DNA of 64,000 nucleotides from Khoudiadiopia massiliensis (GTDB lineage Bacteria; Bacillota; Clostridia; Tissierellales; Peptoniphilaceae): NCBI GenBank assembly GCA_900290095.1, contig OKQS01000002.1, positions 124,001 to 188,000 of the forward strand, read 5' to 3'. Shown piece by piece: positions 24,947 to 33,387 of this stretch (position 1 is its first letter; each line of letters starts with the position of its first letter). The notes under the pieces were generated by a model. It saw only the letters and a program-made list of their open reading frames with translations, ran no database searches and was not told where the DNA came from. The position numbers and the translations under genes were made by a program.

Positions 24947-26065
24947 CTATTGAATTCCGTAAGCTTCCTTCATACGTGCTTTGTATTCTTCCATTGTTTC
25001 AGGTCTGGGTTCTTTACGTGAAACTTTAGCATCCTCAGCCTTTGTTACCTTTACATAGTCATGCCAATAATATGGTTTTACATCTTCACCGGCCAAAAGT
25101 TTCAGAGAAACATCACCGGCTGTCTGAGCCTGGTTGAAGGCGTCATTCAATACTGTACCTGTGAATTTTCCGGCACCGATCTTTTCAACAACTTCAGGAA
25201 GGGCATCTACGCCAACGATATAGATATCTTCGTTGATCTTGCGTCCGGCACCTTCGATAGCCTGTGTAGCACCTAAAGCCATAGCGTCGTTGTTAGAGAA
25301 GATAACTTCAAGTTTCTTTCCATATTTTGAAAGAGCGTTTGCTGCGATTTCCTGGCCCTTTGCCTGGTCCCAGTTACCACGCTGAATATCAAGTTTGTTT
25401 GTCGGGATGGTTTTTTCAAGTGTCTCTACTGAATACTGAGTTCTCTGCTCGGCATCTACGTTACCGGCATCGCCCTGGATCATCAGATAAGAAACTTTTC
25501 CGTCTCCATCAATATCTCCCTTGTTTTCCAATTCGGCAATGATTTCACCCTGATAAATTCCTGACTGACGAGCGTCAACACCAACGTATGTGGTTTTTCC
25601 GGGCCAAAGTCCCATGGTTTCCATTGACGGTTCACGGTTGATCAGAAGTACGGGGATTCCGGCTTCTTTTGCTGAGTTGATTACCTGGTCAGCTCCGGTC
25701 GGATCAACGAGGTTAGCAATGATCAGATCTTTATGCTGAGCAATAAAGTTCTGGAGCTGTTCAGTCTGAGTGGCCTGGTCATTTTTGCCGTCAAAGAATT
25801 CAACGTTGTAAGTGACGCCTGTTTCCTTGGCTTTTTCTTCAAAATACTTAGTCAACTCATTTTTGTATGAGGTCATGAAGTTATCAGAGAACTGATAAAT
25901 GGTTACGCCGATCTCATATGTTTTTCCTGTTGTAGCAGCTTTCGATGTGCTTTCTCCGGAAGTATCGCTTGTTGATTCTGCCGGTTTTTGGCCACCGCAA
26001 GCGGCAAGGGTAATTACCATTGCGAAAACCAAAAGCATAGTAACGATTTTCTTAAAATTTTTCAT
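24947..26065 (-). CDS. mglB: Galactose/glucose-binding lipoprotein, MglB-like
   Basis: A 372-residue substrate-binding protein. The signal peptide MKNFKKIVTMLLVFAMVITL ends in the lipobox LAAC, so the mature protein is lipid-anchored outside the membrane. The body is a periplasmic-binding type 1 fold, with YEIGVTIYQFSDNFM near its start and GNWDQAKGQEIAANAL plus FSNNDAMALGATQAI further on, which are characteristic of galactose binding proteins. AGGAGG precedes the ATG. First gene of mglB-mglA-mglC-galK. Confidence 0.93.
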   Translation of the reverse strand: MKNFKKIVTMLLVFAMVITLAACGGQKPAESTSDTSGESTSKAATTGKTYEIGVTIYQFSDNFMTSYKNELTKYFEEKAKETGVTYNVEFFDGKNDQATQTEQLQNFIAQHKDLIIANLVDPTGADQVINSAKEAGIPVLLINREPSMETMGLWPGKTTYVGVDARQSGIYQGEIIAELENKGDIDGDGKVSYLMIQGDAGNVDAEQRTQYSVETLEKTIPTNKLDIQRGNWDQAKGQEIAANALSKYGKKLEVIFSNNDAMALGATQAIEGAGRKINEDIYIVGVDALPEVVEKIGAGKFTGTVLNDAFNQAQTAGDVSLKLLAGEDVKPYYWHDYVKVTKAEDAKVSRKEPRPETMEEYKARMKEAYGIQ

Positions 26066-26101
26066 ATTCTCCTCCTTAAAGGGTTAATAGATCCTACAGA
26101 A

Positions 26102-26130
26102 ATTGTAAGAAACGTTTTCACTGTTGTCAA
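26102..26130 (-). promoter_or_regulatory. mgl-galK promoter with operator in the spacer
   Basis: On the minus strand TTGACA (26125-26130), 17 bases, then TACAAT (26102-26107). The spacer holds GAAAACGTTTC (26109-26119), a LacI/GalR or CcpA-type palindrome. A bound repressor would exclude RNA polymerase. Confidence 0.75.
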
Positions 26131-26324
26131 TTATTTCAACAAGGATTTTTTTATTAATATACTGATTTTCCCGGATTTGCCCCTTGATTTCTGCATTCTT
26201 ATGCGTTTAGTGTTATTCAGTCTTCTATTTTAAGCCCGGCCTGTTGTTTACTTTTCTTTTATATGAATTTATAAACAAAAGAGTTTTATTTTGTTTCTTA
26301 TTTAATTTCTTTCAAAAACACAAT
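26131..26324. other. A+T-rich upstream region of the mgl operon
   Basis: About 190 bases with no open reading frame with a ribosome binding site, between the mgl promoter and the terminator of the small gene at 26393. Nothing else recognised. Confidence 0.4.
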
Positions 26325-26364
26325 AAAAAAGTCGGCATAATATAAGAAATTATTTTATGCCGAC
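26325..26364 (-). terminator. Intrinsic terminator of the small charged gene
   Basis: GTCGGCATAA (26331-26340) pairs with TTATGCCGAC (26355-26364). On the minus strand the stem is followed by TTTTTTATTG. It lies about 30 bases after the stop of the gene at 26393. Confidence 0.75.
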
Positions 26365-26392
26365 CATGTTCAATTTGATTTTTTAAAGGAAA

Positions 26393-26521
26393 TTATTTTT
26401 TCTCTTCCTTGGCCTCTTTTGTAATTTCATCGGAGACCTTGCTCTCCTCTGTTCTGGGATTATTGTTTATAAGATCATTATTTTCTTTGTACTTCTTTTC
26501 CTCACTCTTCTTATCTGCCAT
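26393..26521 (-). CDS. Small, highly charged protein of 42 residues
   Basis: A short gene not expected from length alone but well supported by signals. The product starts MADKKSEEKKYKEN and ends EITKEAKEEKK; it is almost entirely charged or polar, with no cysteine or membrane segment. GGAGG lies nine bases upstream of the ATG. A TATAAT (26565-26570, minus strand) could serve as its -10, with no clear -35. A strong intrinsic terminator follows. The layout is a monocistronic transcription unit. No family recognised; it could be a small disordered stress or spore-type protein, but nothing proves that. Confidence 0.65.
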   Translation of the reverse strand: MADKKSEEKKYKENNDLINNNPRTEESKVSDEITKEAKEEKK

Positions 26522-26693
26522 TTTCTCCTACCTCCTTAAATTCAAATCTCAATAACTTACTCTTATTATATCTTAAACGATTTCTTTTTAAAGTTCCAAT
26601 TATATCCCTTAGACTCCACAGACCTATGCTATTTTGAAATCATAATAATTTATTTTGAATAACTGAAAACTTCTATAGATAAGGTTTTCACAG

Positions 26694-26722
26694 TTTACAT
26701 GAAAAATAATATTTGATAAAGT
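26694..26722 (+). promoter_or_regulatory. Candidate promoter of ridA-tnaA
   Basis: TTTACA (26694-26699), a 17-base spacer, then TAAAGT (26717-26722), 41 bases before the ridA ATG. No TnaC-like leader peptide with a key tryptophan is visible. Confidence 0.4.
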
Positions 26723-26763
26723 TATGACAGTTGATAGATGTGAATTACTTATAAGGAGGAATT

Positions 26764-27147
26764 ATGTTTAAAGCTATAACATCACCCAAGGTACCCAAGG
26801 CCATAGGCCCATATTCAGCAGGAATTGATACGGGGAAAACCGTTTATGTATCCGGTCAACTCCCAATCGATCCCGAAATAGGTAAGATCGTTGAAGGTGG
26901 AATAAAAGAGCAGACCGAGCAGTCTCTTAAAAATGTAAAGGCTGTTCTGGAAGCTTGCGGTTGCGATATGTCCAATGTTGCAAAGACAACTGTCTTCCTC
27001 TCGGACATAGGTGACTTTGCCGACATGAACGAGGTTTACGGCAGCTTCTTCCAGGCCCCCTATCCGGCACGCTGTGCCTACCAAGTTGCAGCCCTGCCCC
27101 AAGGAGCCAAGGTAGAAATAGAAGTTATTGCCGTAAAAGAGGATTAA
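26764..27147 (+). CDS. ridA: RidA family 2-iminobutanoate/2-iminopropanoate deaminase
   Basis: A 127-residue YjgF/RidA protein, a trimeric enzyme that hydrolyses reactive enamines and imines such as 2-aminoacrylate to the 2-oxoacid and ammonia. Seen: the family pattern KAIGPYSAG, VSGQLPIDP, ANE-type NEVYGSFF, and PARCAYQVAALP with the catalytic arginine. AAGGAGG is eight bases upstream. The next gene, tryptophanase, begins two bases after the stop and releases exactly such an intermediate, so RidA is likely a detoxifying or accelerating partner. Confidence 0.93.
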   Translation: MFKAITSPKVPKAIGPYSAGIDTGKTVYVSGQLPIDPEIGKIVEGGIKEQTEQSLKNVKAVLEACGCDMSNVAKTTVFLSDIGDFADMNEVYGSFFQAPYPARCAYQVAALPQGAKVEIEVIAVKED

Positions 27148-27148
27148 A

Positions 27149-28786
27149 ATGCCAAAAGACTACAAGCTCAATGTTGAAACTCCTCGCACGCAGGTTGCTG
27201 TAGTTCACGACCTTCCCGTCGTAACTGTTGAGCAGCGGGAGAGGATGCAGAAGGCAACCCACTATAATGAATTTGCCTTCCCGGCGGGAATGTTGAGTGC
27301 CGATATGCTTTCAGATTCCGGGACCACAGCCATGACCGACCTCCAATGGGCCGCTGAAATGGTTGGAGATGAGTCCTATGGTCGTAATAAGGGATATTAT
27401 TGCCTGCTTGATGCCATGCGAGATGTATGGGAGCGGGGTGACAATCAAAAGAGATTGATTGACCTGGTCCTGACAGGCTGCAAAGACACTGAAAAAATGA
27501 TGGAAGAGATGTACCTTCCCGAATATGAGGGTGGCCTCATTAACGGTGGGGCTGCTCAAATGGAAAGGCCAAACACCTTTCTTCTCAATCAGGGTCGTTC
27601 TGCTGAAACCGTACTTTTTGAGATCGTCAAGAAAGTCCTGAATGAGCGCCATCCGGGCAAGGCTTTCACCATACCCTCAAACGGCCATTTTGATACTACC
27701 GAGGGCAATATAAAGCAGATGGGATCCATTCCAAGAAATCTCTATGACAAGGAAAAGTTCTTCGAGGTTCCTGAGGGCGGAGTGTATAAGAAGAATCCGT
27801 TCAAGGGCAACATGGATACGGAAAAACTCCAAGAGCTCATTGATAAATTGGGGCCTGAAAATGTCCCAATGATCTATCTGTGCATAACCAACAACACGGT
27901 TGCCGGCCAGCCGGTGTCCATGTCAAATATAAGGGAAACGGCTAAGATAGCCCATAAATATGAAATACCCCTCATGTTTGATGTGGCCCGCTGGGCTGAA
28001 AACTGCTATTTCATCAAGACAAACGAGGACGGCTACGAGGACAAGTCAATTTCAGAGATTGCCAAGGAGATGTTCTCATATTGTGACGGTCTGACCGCCA
28101 GCTTGAAGAAGGATGCCCACTGCAATATGGGCGGAGTCCTGGCCTTCCGCGATAAGGGATATTTCTGGAAAAAATTCTCAACCTTCGATGAGAATGGAAA
28201 ACTCCTGACCGATGTGGGTCATCTTTTGAAAGTTAAGCAGATCTCCTGCTATGGCAACGACTCCTATGGCGGAATTTCTGGCCACGATATAATGGCCTGC
28301 GCAGTCGGCCTGTATGAGTGTGCCGACTTCAACTACCTTGATGACCGCATTAAAAAGGTACAATACCTGGCCAAGGGCTTCTACGATGCCGGACTTCCGG
28401 TTATCCTCCCCGCCGGTGGCCATGCCGTTTACCTGGACATGGACCGCTTCTTCGATAACAAGCGCAAGCCTGAGGACTTTGCCGGTGCGGGCTTCTCTGC
28501 GGAGATCATACGCCGATACGGTATCAGGATTTCAGAGCTGGGCTACTTTTCTTTCGAGTATGACCTCAAGACTCCCGAACAGCAGAAGGAGACCCTCAAC
28601 CTGGTCCGCTTTTGCGAAAACCGGGGCCAGGTCACTCATCAGCAGCTTGATTATTGCATAGCTGCCGCCAAGGCCCTTTATGAAGATCGGGATTCCATCC
28701 CCAATATGAGAATTACTTTTGGAAAAAACCTTCCAATGCGGCATTTCCACGCCTTCCTTGAGCCGGTTCCATATAAGGGTCAATAG
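27149..28786 (+). CDS. tnaA: Tryptophanase (tryptophan indole-lyase), long form
   Basis: PLP enzyme converting L-tryptophan to indole, pyruvate and ammonia. The family residues are present: Tyr77, Arg150 in NQGRSAE, Asp278 and Arg281 in FDVARWAEN, and the PLP lysine in SLKKDAHCN (Lys321). Two positions separate tryptophanase from tyrosine phenol-lyase. The residue after the active-site Phe is Asp (GHFDTTEG), as in TnaA, where TPL has Thr. The TPL substrate arginine is replaced by leucine (ISELG). The product is 545 residues, about 75 longer than E. coli TnaA, mostly through an insertion at about residues 96-142. Cotranscribed with ridA and probably the transporter downstream. Activity on another aromatic amino acid remains possible. 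Confidence 0.85.
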   Translation: MPKDYKLNVETPRTQVAVVHDLPVVTVEQRERMQKATHYNEFAFPAGMLSADMLSDSGTTAMTDLQWAAEMVGDESYGRNKGYYCLLDAMRDVWERGDNQKRLIDLVLTGCKDTEKMMEEMYLPEYEGGLINGGAAQMERPNTFLLNQGRSAETVLFEIVKKVLNERHPGKAFTIPSNGHFDTTEGNIKQMGSIPRNLYDKEKFFEVPEGGVYKKNPFKGNMDTEKLQELIDKLGPENVPMIYLCITNNTVAGQPVSMSNIRETAKIAHKYEIPLMFDVARWAENCYFIKTNEDGYEDKSISEIAKEMFSYCDGLTASLKKDAHCNMGGVLAFRDKGYFWKKFSTFDENGKLLTDVGHLLKVKQISCYGNDSYGGISGHDIMACAVGLYECADFNYLDDRIKKVQYLAKGFYDAGLPVILPAGGHAVYLDMDRFFDNKRKPEDFAGAGFSAEIIRRYGIRISELGYFSFEYDLKTPEQQKETLNLVRFCENRGQVTHQQLDYCIAAAKALYEDRDSIPNMRITFGKNLPMRHFHAFLEPVPYKGQ

Positions 28787-28794
28787 CTGATATT

Positions 28795-28833
28795 TGGAGC
28801 CGGTCCCCGCCCTTAGCCGGCAGGGCCGACTCC
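28795..28833 (+). other. Intercistronic hairpin between tnaA and the transporter gene
   Basis: GGAGCCGG and CCGACTCC frame a G+C-rich self-complementary segment followed by CTTTCATTTTG. It could be a weak terminator or attenuator lowering transporter expression relative to tnaA. Confidence 0.4.
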
Positions 28834-28857
28834 CTTTCATTTTGTGAGGATATTATT

Positions 28858-30216
28858 ATGTCTAATAAAATAAACAACACTTCAAATCGTGACCATTGGA
28901 GGTCCAACTTCGGCTTTATCCTGGCCTGCATAGGCTCCGCTGTGGGTATGGGCAATATTTGGCTCTTCCCAGCCCGGGTTGCCAATTATGGAGGCTCCTT
29001 CCTCCTGGCCTATTTTATATTTGTAGGCTTGATAGGCTTTACGGGCGTCATTGGCGAAATGGGCCTTGGCAGAAGGGCAAGGTCCGGCCCGGTTGGTGCC
29101 TTCGAGAAGGCCATGGGCCACAAAAATCCCGGCCTCAGGGGCCCGGGAAAAATGCTCGGCCAAATCCCCATGATAGGCTCCCTCCTACTTGCTCTGGGCT
29201 ATACGGTGGTAATGGGTTGGATATTCAAGTACCTATTCGGGGCTTTGACAGGCTCTGCACTTTCCTACGGTTCGCATATAGGCGAGGTTGAAGGCTACGG
29301 TGCAGCTTTCGGATCCACCGCCTCGGCCTTCGGCAACAATACCTGGCTCATAGTTGCCCTCCTGGTCACCTTCCTGATAATGGTTGCCGGGATCTCAGGC
29401 GGCATTGAAAAGGCCAATAAAGTCATGATTCCTTTATTCTATCTCTTATTCATAGGCCTTGCGGTCTACATAGCCGGCCTGCCCGGTGCGGAAAACGGCT
29501 ACCGCTGGATGTTCACCATAGATCCTAAAATAATTTCCGACCCCATGTGCTGGGTCTATGCCCTGGGCCAGGCCTTCTTTTCCCTCTCATTGGCCGGATC
29601 GGGTACAGTTATTTACGGCTCATATCTTGAAGACCGCGAGGACATAGTTAAGTCCGCAGCTTTCGTGTCCATCTTCGACACCCTGGCTGCTGTATTGGCA
29701 GCCCTAGTTATCATCCCGGCTATGGCTATTGCCGGAGAAACCCAATTTCAGGGAGGTCCCGGACTCATGTTCATCTACCTGCCCAATCTTTTCGCATCCA
29801 TGCATGGTGGACAGATAATCTGCATAGTCTTCTTCTCGGCCGTTCTTTTTGCCGGCCTCACTTCCCTGGTCAACCTCTATGAGACCCCTGTTTCCAACAT
29901 ACAGGACTCTTTTGGAAAGAGCAGGAGATTTTCAGTCGCTGTTATAGGAGCAGTCGGCCTGGTGGTTGCCCTCTGTATTCAAGGCATTGTCGGGGAGTGG
30001 ATGGACTTTGTTTCCATATATATCTGCCCCCTGGGCGCGGGCCTGGCCGCTGTAATGTTTGCCTGGTTCTGGGGCAAAGAGGCCTTTGAAGATGAACTTT
30101 CCAAGGGCAGAATAAATGGGATCGGCTCTCTTTATTATCCCCTTTATAAATATATTTTCTGCGGTCTGACAATTCTGGTCTTTATTTTAGGGATGGTAAA
30201 GGGCGGAATTGGCTGA
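28858..30216 (+). CDS. Sodium-dependent amino acid transporter (NSS/SNF family), probably for tryptophan
   Basis: A 452-residue membrane protein with about 11-12 helices and the LeuT fold. The first helix carries the sodium and substrate site, GSAVGMGNIWLFPARVANYGG, a close NSS consensus; FFSLSLAGSGTVIYGSY corresponds to helix 6. AGGATATT precedes the ATG. Lying just after ridA-tnaA, it most likely brings in tryptophan for degradation, like TnaT of Symbiobacterium. Specificity for tyrosine or other neutral amino acids cannot be excluded from sequence. Confidence 0.88.
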   Translation: MSNKINNTSNRDHWRSNFGFILACIGSAVGMGNIWLFPARVANYGGSFLLAYFIFVGLIGFTGVIGEMGLGRRARSGPVGAFEKAMGHKNPGLRGPGKMLGQIPMIGSLLLALGYTVVMGWIFKYLFGALTGSALSYGSHIGEVEGYGAAFGSTASAFGNNTWLIVALLVTFLIMVAGISGGIEKANKVMIPLFYLLFIGLAVYIAGLPGAENGYRWMFTIDPKIISDPMCWVYALGQAFFSLSLAGSGTVIYGSYLEDREDIVKSAAFVSIFDTLAAVLAALVIIPAMAIAGETQFQGGPGLMFIYLPNLFASMHGGQIICIVFFSAVLFAGLTSLVNLYETPVSNIQDSFGKSRRFSVAVIGAVGLVVALCIQGIVGEWMDFVSIYICPLGAGLAAVMFAWFWGKEAFEDELSKGRINGIGSLYYPLYKYIFCGLTILVFILGMVKGGIG

Positions 30217-30239
30217 TTAAATTTCAATTTTTAACTCCA

Positions 30240-30270
30240 AGCTGCCGGTCTCTTTCCGGCAGCTTTAATT
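30240..30270 (+). terminator. Intrinsic terminator after the NSS transporter
   Basis: AGCTGCCGG (30240-30248) pairs with CCGGCAGCT (30256-30264), followed by TTAATTT. It closes the ridA-tnaA-transporter unit, 24 bases after the stop. Confidence 0.75.
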
Positions 30271-30292
30271 TAATTAGAGGAAAGGGAAACCC

Positions 30293-30577
30293 ATGAAAGA
30301 AAACTCAATAGAAAATCTAAGAAAAGATATCGCTGAAATAGACCGGGAGATTCTGGTTCTTTTTGAAAAGAGGATGGCCATTTCCCGGAAGATAGGCCTT
30401 GAAAAGGCTAAATTAAAGCTCCCCGTCTACGATCCGATTCGCGAAGAGGAGCTTATTGAAAAAAATATTGAATATTTAAAGGACAAAAATCTTCTTCCCT
30501 ACTATATTGAATTCCAGAAAAATATCTTCGCCCTTTCAAGGTCTTATCAGGAAAATAATTCAGCCAGGGGCCTTTGA
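30293..30577 (+). CDS. Chorismate mutase, AroQ type
   Basis: A 94-residue all-helical chorismate mutase, converting chorismate to prephenate for phenylalanine and tyrosine synthesis. Seen: ENLRKDIAEIDREILVLFEKR with the N-terminal arginine, AISRKIGLEKAK with the active-site lysine, and DPIREEELIEK, the AroQ pattern. GGAAAGGGA precedes the ATG. The last 31 bases overlap the convergent MBL-fold gene. A terminator separates it from the tryptophan genes, so it is a separate unit. Confidence 0.88.
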   Translation: MKENSIENLRKDIAEIDREILVLFEKRMAISRKIGLEKAKLKLPVYDPIREEELIEKNIEYLKDKNLLPYYIEFQKNIFALSRSYQENNSARGL

Positions 30578-31569
30578 GGAAGCTTGTCAATCCTTGGCCT
30601 ATAATATAGAACCCCAGACCTCAACTCTTCTTCCACAAGACCCAGGGCTTTTAAGTGTTCAAGATGGGCATGGGCTTCTCCTGCAGCAAACCATTTCTGG
30701 CTGGCCGGGAAATCATCCCAATTCCTTGCGGAAATATCCCAATGCATGTTTTTGCAGGCTTGGCGGACAGTCATCTCCCCCTGATCGATCAGGGCTTTCA
30801 TGATTTCCCTAAGCCTCTTGTCGTGGTGGTCAAAAAGCTGGCGAATCCTCAATTGATGGTCATCAATCAGGAACCTGTGTGAAGAATATAGGTGTTTGAT
30901 ATCCATTGAATAAACTTTTTTCAAGTAGCTGAAGTAGATGCCCAGGGCGTCGCCGAATTCCGTCCCCCAATAAGTTATATTCGGGGTTATCTTGCCTAAA
31001 ATATGGTCACCGCAAAACAGGATCTTATGCTTGGGCTCATAGAGGCCCTGCAAACCCGGGGTATGGCCTTTTAGGTCCACAACCATAAAATGAAAATCCC
31101 CAACATCAATGATATCCCCTTCCCGGCTTGCTACATAGTCAAGTGAGCTTGCGGGTCTGAATCGGAATCCCGGATGGTCCTCTATTGAAAGCCTATCCTC
31201 AGCCAGGCCCTCCTGTATAGCCCTTTCCTCAATACCCTTCCAGTGCCTTGAGTCAGCTCCGGCCATTTCCCTAATATATGACCCGTCTATGTCCGAGCAT
31301 ATGATCTGAGTCCCTCTTTTGGCAAATTCCGAGGCCAGGCCCGTGTGGTCGCTGTGGAGGTGGGTTAGGAAGAGGCGGAGTTTGGACAGGTCCAAATTAT
31401 GGTCCTCCACTATCTCTCTCATTTTGGTTATACAAATTTTCCTATTAAAGGCCGTATCGATCATTAAGGCCTGACCCTTGGAAACAATCAGATAGTTATT
31501 TATTGATTTTAGCGGATTGTCAGGCAGAGGTATGGTATTCATAAAAATACCGGGATATACTTCAGGCAT
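30547..31569 (-). CDS. MBL-fold metallo-hydrolase
   Basis: A 340-residue metallo-beta-lactamase-fold protein. The zinc motif is LTHLHSDHTGLASEF (HxHxDH), with further ligands in DLKGHTPGLQGLY and ILFCGDHILG. A C-terminal region of about 100 residues is probably helical and resembles the extra domain of LACTB2-like hydrolases. The reaction is not defined by sequence; a thioesterase, lactonase or nuclease are possible. It is 37 bases upstream of nothing on its strand except the chorismate mutase tail, and follows galM at a distance of 37 bases. Confidence 0.8.
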   Translation of the reverse strand: MPEVYPGIFMNTIPLPDNPLKSINNYLIVSKGQALMIDTAFNRKICITKMREIVEDHNLDLSKLRLFLTHLHSDHTGLASEFAKRGTQIICSDIDGSYIREMAGADSRHWKGIEERAIQEGLAEDRLSIEDHPGFRFRPASSLDYVASREGDIIDVGDFHFMVVDLKGHTPGLQGLYEPKHKILFCGDHILGKITPNITYWGTEFGDALGIYFSYLKKVYSMDIKHLYSSHRFLIDDHQLRIRQLFDHHDKRLREIMKALIDQGEMTVRQACKNMHWDISARNWDDFPASQKWFAAGEAHAHLEHLKALGLVEEELRSGVLYYRPRIDKLPQRPLAELFS

Positions 31570-31606
31570 CCGAATCTCCTTTATTTTTCTCTATTAATAC
31601 TGTTCA

Positions 31607-32599
31607 CTATATCTCTGAAAACTCCCAGGCCAGGTCCTCTTCATAGGTCCGACCCGGCATAATAACCGGTCCTTCCAAAAAGTCATGGTTCATGTAGTCG
31701 GGCACATATTGGCCTTCAAAGCATATGCCCTGATGGCTGAAGGCCTCTACACCCCCGTTCAATTTGTGACCCCCCGTCATTGAATTGGCCGTATAGATGT
31801 TGGCGGCAGGATATGAGGTGAAAAAATCCATCTTCAATCCCGATTCCGGACAGCTTATTGAGGCCTTAGACTCTTTATCTGAGTTTTCCCGGAAAATATA
31901 GGGGTGGTCCAGTCCGGTCACAGGGCCTTCTCCCTGCTCATGATCCCTGTTTTCAAACAGCTTGGAAAGCTCTTTTGCCTTCCTGAAATCATAGGGGGTC
32001 CCGGCCACATACCTAATCTCCTTGGCTATTAGCTTGTCATCCAGGGCCACATATTTCTCGGCCCCTATCTCAAGCAGGTGGTTTGCCACTGATAGGCGCT
32101 TATCCCCGTTCAGGTTGAAATAGGCGTGGTTGGTAATGTTTATATATGTAGCCTTATCGGACTCCCCTCTTATGGTCATAATGAGTTTTGGGCCCTCAAG
32201 CCTGTATTGAATTTCTATCCTCTTCTTCCCGGGAATTCCCGTCTCCCCTTCTTCAGAAATGCACTCAAGAAGCAGCCGGGCATCCGAGCCTTGGCCAGAG
32301 TAATCTTTCTCTTCAAAATCTTTAAAGCTTATGCCGCCCGGCCCGCTGTGGAGGAAATTCTTTCCCTCATTTGCCTGCATCTTGTAGGTCTTGCCCTCCA
32401 ATTCAAACGAGGCCCCGCTAACCCTTCCGGCCAGGGGCCCAACACTTGCTCCCAGGTAGAAAGGGTTGTCCTTGTAGCTCTCTATGTCCTCATGGTGGAG
32501 CAGGCACTCCTTGTCCTTAAACTTTATGCTGTATAGGGTGGCACCTCTGGACAAGACCTCCACCTTAAGAATACCGTTGTCCAAAATATATTTTTTCAT
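31607..32599 (-). CDS. galM: Aldose 1-epimerase (mutarotase)
   Basis: Interconverts alpha and beta anomers of galactose and glucose. The 330-residue protein has the family's catalytic pieces: NITNHAYFNLNGD (catalytic His), GLDHPYIFRE and GICFEGQYVPD with the catalytic Glu. ATG 32599 with GGATGGGAT upstream is preferred to 32647, which lies within the terminator of the preceding gene. It is separated from the other gal genes by the tryptophan region. Confidence 0.9.
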   Translation of the reverse strand: MKKYILDNGILKVEVLSRGATLYSIKFKDKECLLHHEDIESYKDNPFYLGASVGPLAGRVSGASFELEGKTYKMQANEGKNFLHSGPGGISFKDFEEKDYSGQGSDARLLLECISEEGETGIPGKKRIEIQYRLEGPKLIMTIRGESDKATYINITNHAYFNLNGDKRLSVANHLLEIGAEKYVALDDKLIAKEIRYVAGTPYDFRKAKELSKLFENRDHEQGEGPVTGLDHPYIFRENSDKESKASISCPESGLKMDFFTSYPAANIYTANSMTGGHKLNGGVEAFSHQGICFEGQYVPDYMNHDFLEGPVIMPGRTYEEDLAWEFSEI

Positions 32600-32615
32600 A
32601 ATATCCCATCCTTTT

Positions 32616-32655
32616 AAAAAGGTGACCCCGCCAAAAGCTTGAGTCACCCTTTTTA
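32616..32655 (-). terminator. Terminator after transaldolase
   Basis: On the minus strand AAAAAGGGTGAC pairs with GTCACCTTTTT. It lies about 40 bases after the transaldolase stop and just upstream of the galM ribosome binding site, so galM may rely on read-through or its own start site. Confidence 0.7.
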
Positions 32656-32694
32656 TTCGAGTTTTTTCTATCTTTAATAAATCCTATCCCGGAA

Positions 32695-33351
32695 CTATTT
32701 GTTCAAACCCTCGAGATAGCTTGCCCAGTCCTTGTTAAATCCTTCAATTCCCTTGTCTGTCAAAGGATGTGACCAGAGTTTGGGGAAAAGGGTGCCCGGA
32801 ATGGTGGCAATGTCGGCCCCGATTTCAGCACATATCTCAACGTGCTTAATTGTCCTGACGGATGCCGCTATGATCTCAGTGTTAAATCCATAATTGTCTA
32901 TCACCTGACGAAGTGAATCCACCAGCTCCAAGCCGTCCTCACCAATATCATCTATTCTTCCCATAAAGGGACTGATAAAGGTTGCACCGGCCTTACAGGC
33001 CATGAGGCCCTGGGCTACAGAGAAGATCAGGGTGCAGTTGGTTTTTATTCCCTCTTTTGACAGGGTGTGGATAGCACGAAGGCCCTCTTCAGTCATGGGA
33101 ATTTTAATAACTACATTGTCAGCCCACTTGGCCAATTTTCTAGCCTCTGTTACCATTTCTTCAGCGCTTTCTCCTGTGACTTCGGCCGATACGGGCCCGT
33201 CAACAAAAGAGCAGATATCCTTGATAACCTCTTCAAAGGGGCGGCCCTCTTTGCCTATCAATGTCGGATTTGTTGTAACTCCGTCACACAGGCCAAGCTC
33301 AGCCACTCTCCTAATTTCCTCAACATTGGCAGTATCCAAGAAAAATTTCAT
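32695..33351 (-). CDS. Transaldolase, short type (TalC/fructose-6-phosphate aldolase-like)
   Basis: A 218-residue class I aldolase of the short transaldolase subfamily, in the non-oxidative pentose phosphate pathway. Seen: [36 protein letters not shown] with the Schiff-base lysine, and [14 protein letters not shown] 33351 follows AGGAGG; the longer frame to 33384 runs into the transketolase end. Cotranscribed with tkt, 36 bases apart. Whether it acts as transaldolase or fructose-6-phosphate aldolase depends on an active-site Gln/Glu I did not resolve; the operon favours transaldolase. Confidence 0.9.
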   Translation of the reverse strand: MKFFLDTANVEEIRRVAELGLCDGVTTNPTLIGKEGRPFEEVIKDICSFVDGPVSAEVTGESAEEMVTEARKLAKWADNVVIKIPMTEEGLRAIHTLSKEGIKTNCTLIFSVAQGLMACKAGATFISPFMGRIDDIGEDGLELVDSLRQVIDNYGFNTEIIAASVRTIKHVEICAEIGADIATIPGTLFPKLWSHPLTDKGIEGFNKDWASYLEGLNK

Positions 33352-33387
33352 TGTTAAACCTCCTAAATTTCTATATTCTGTCAAAGC

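Noticed and set aside
26600-26763. A TnaC-like leader peptide before ridA-tnaA
   Set aside because: No short frame with a ribosome binding site and a critical Trp codon is visible, and ridA stands between the promoter and tnaA.
27149-28786. Tyrosine phenol-lyase instead of tryptophanase
   Set aside because: The residue after the active-site Phe is Asp, not Thr, and the substrate-binding arginine of TPL is replaced by leucine.
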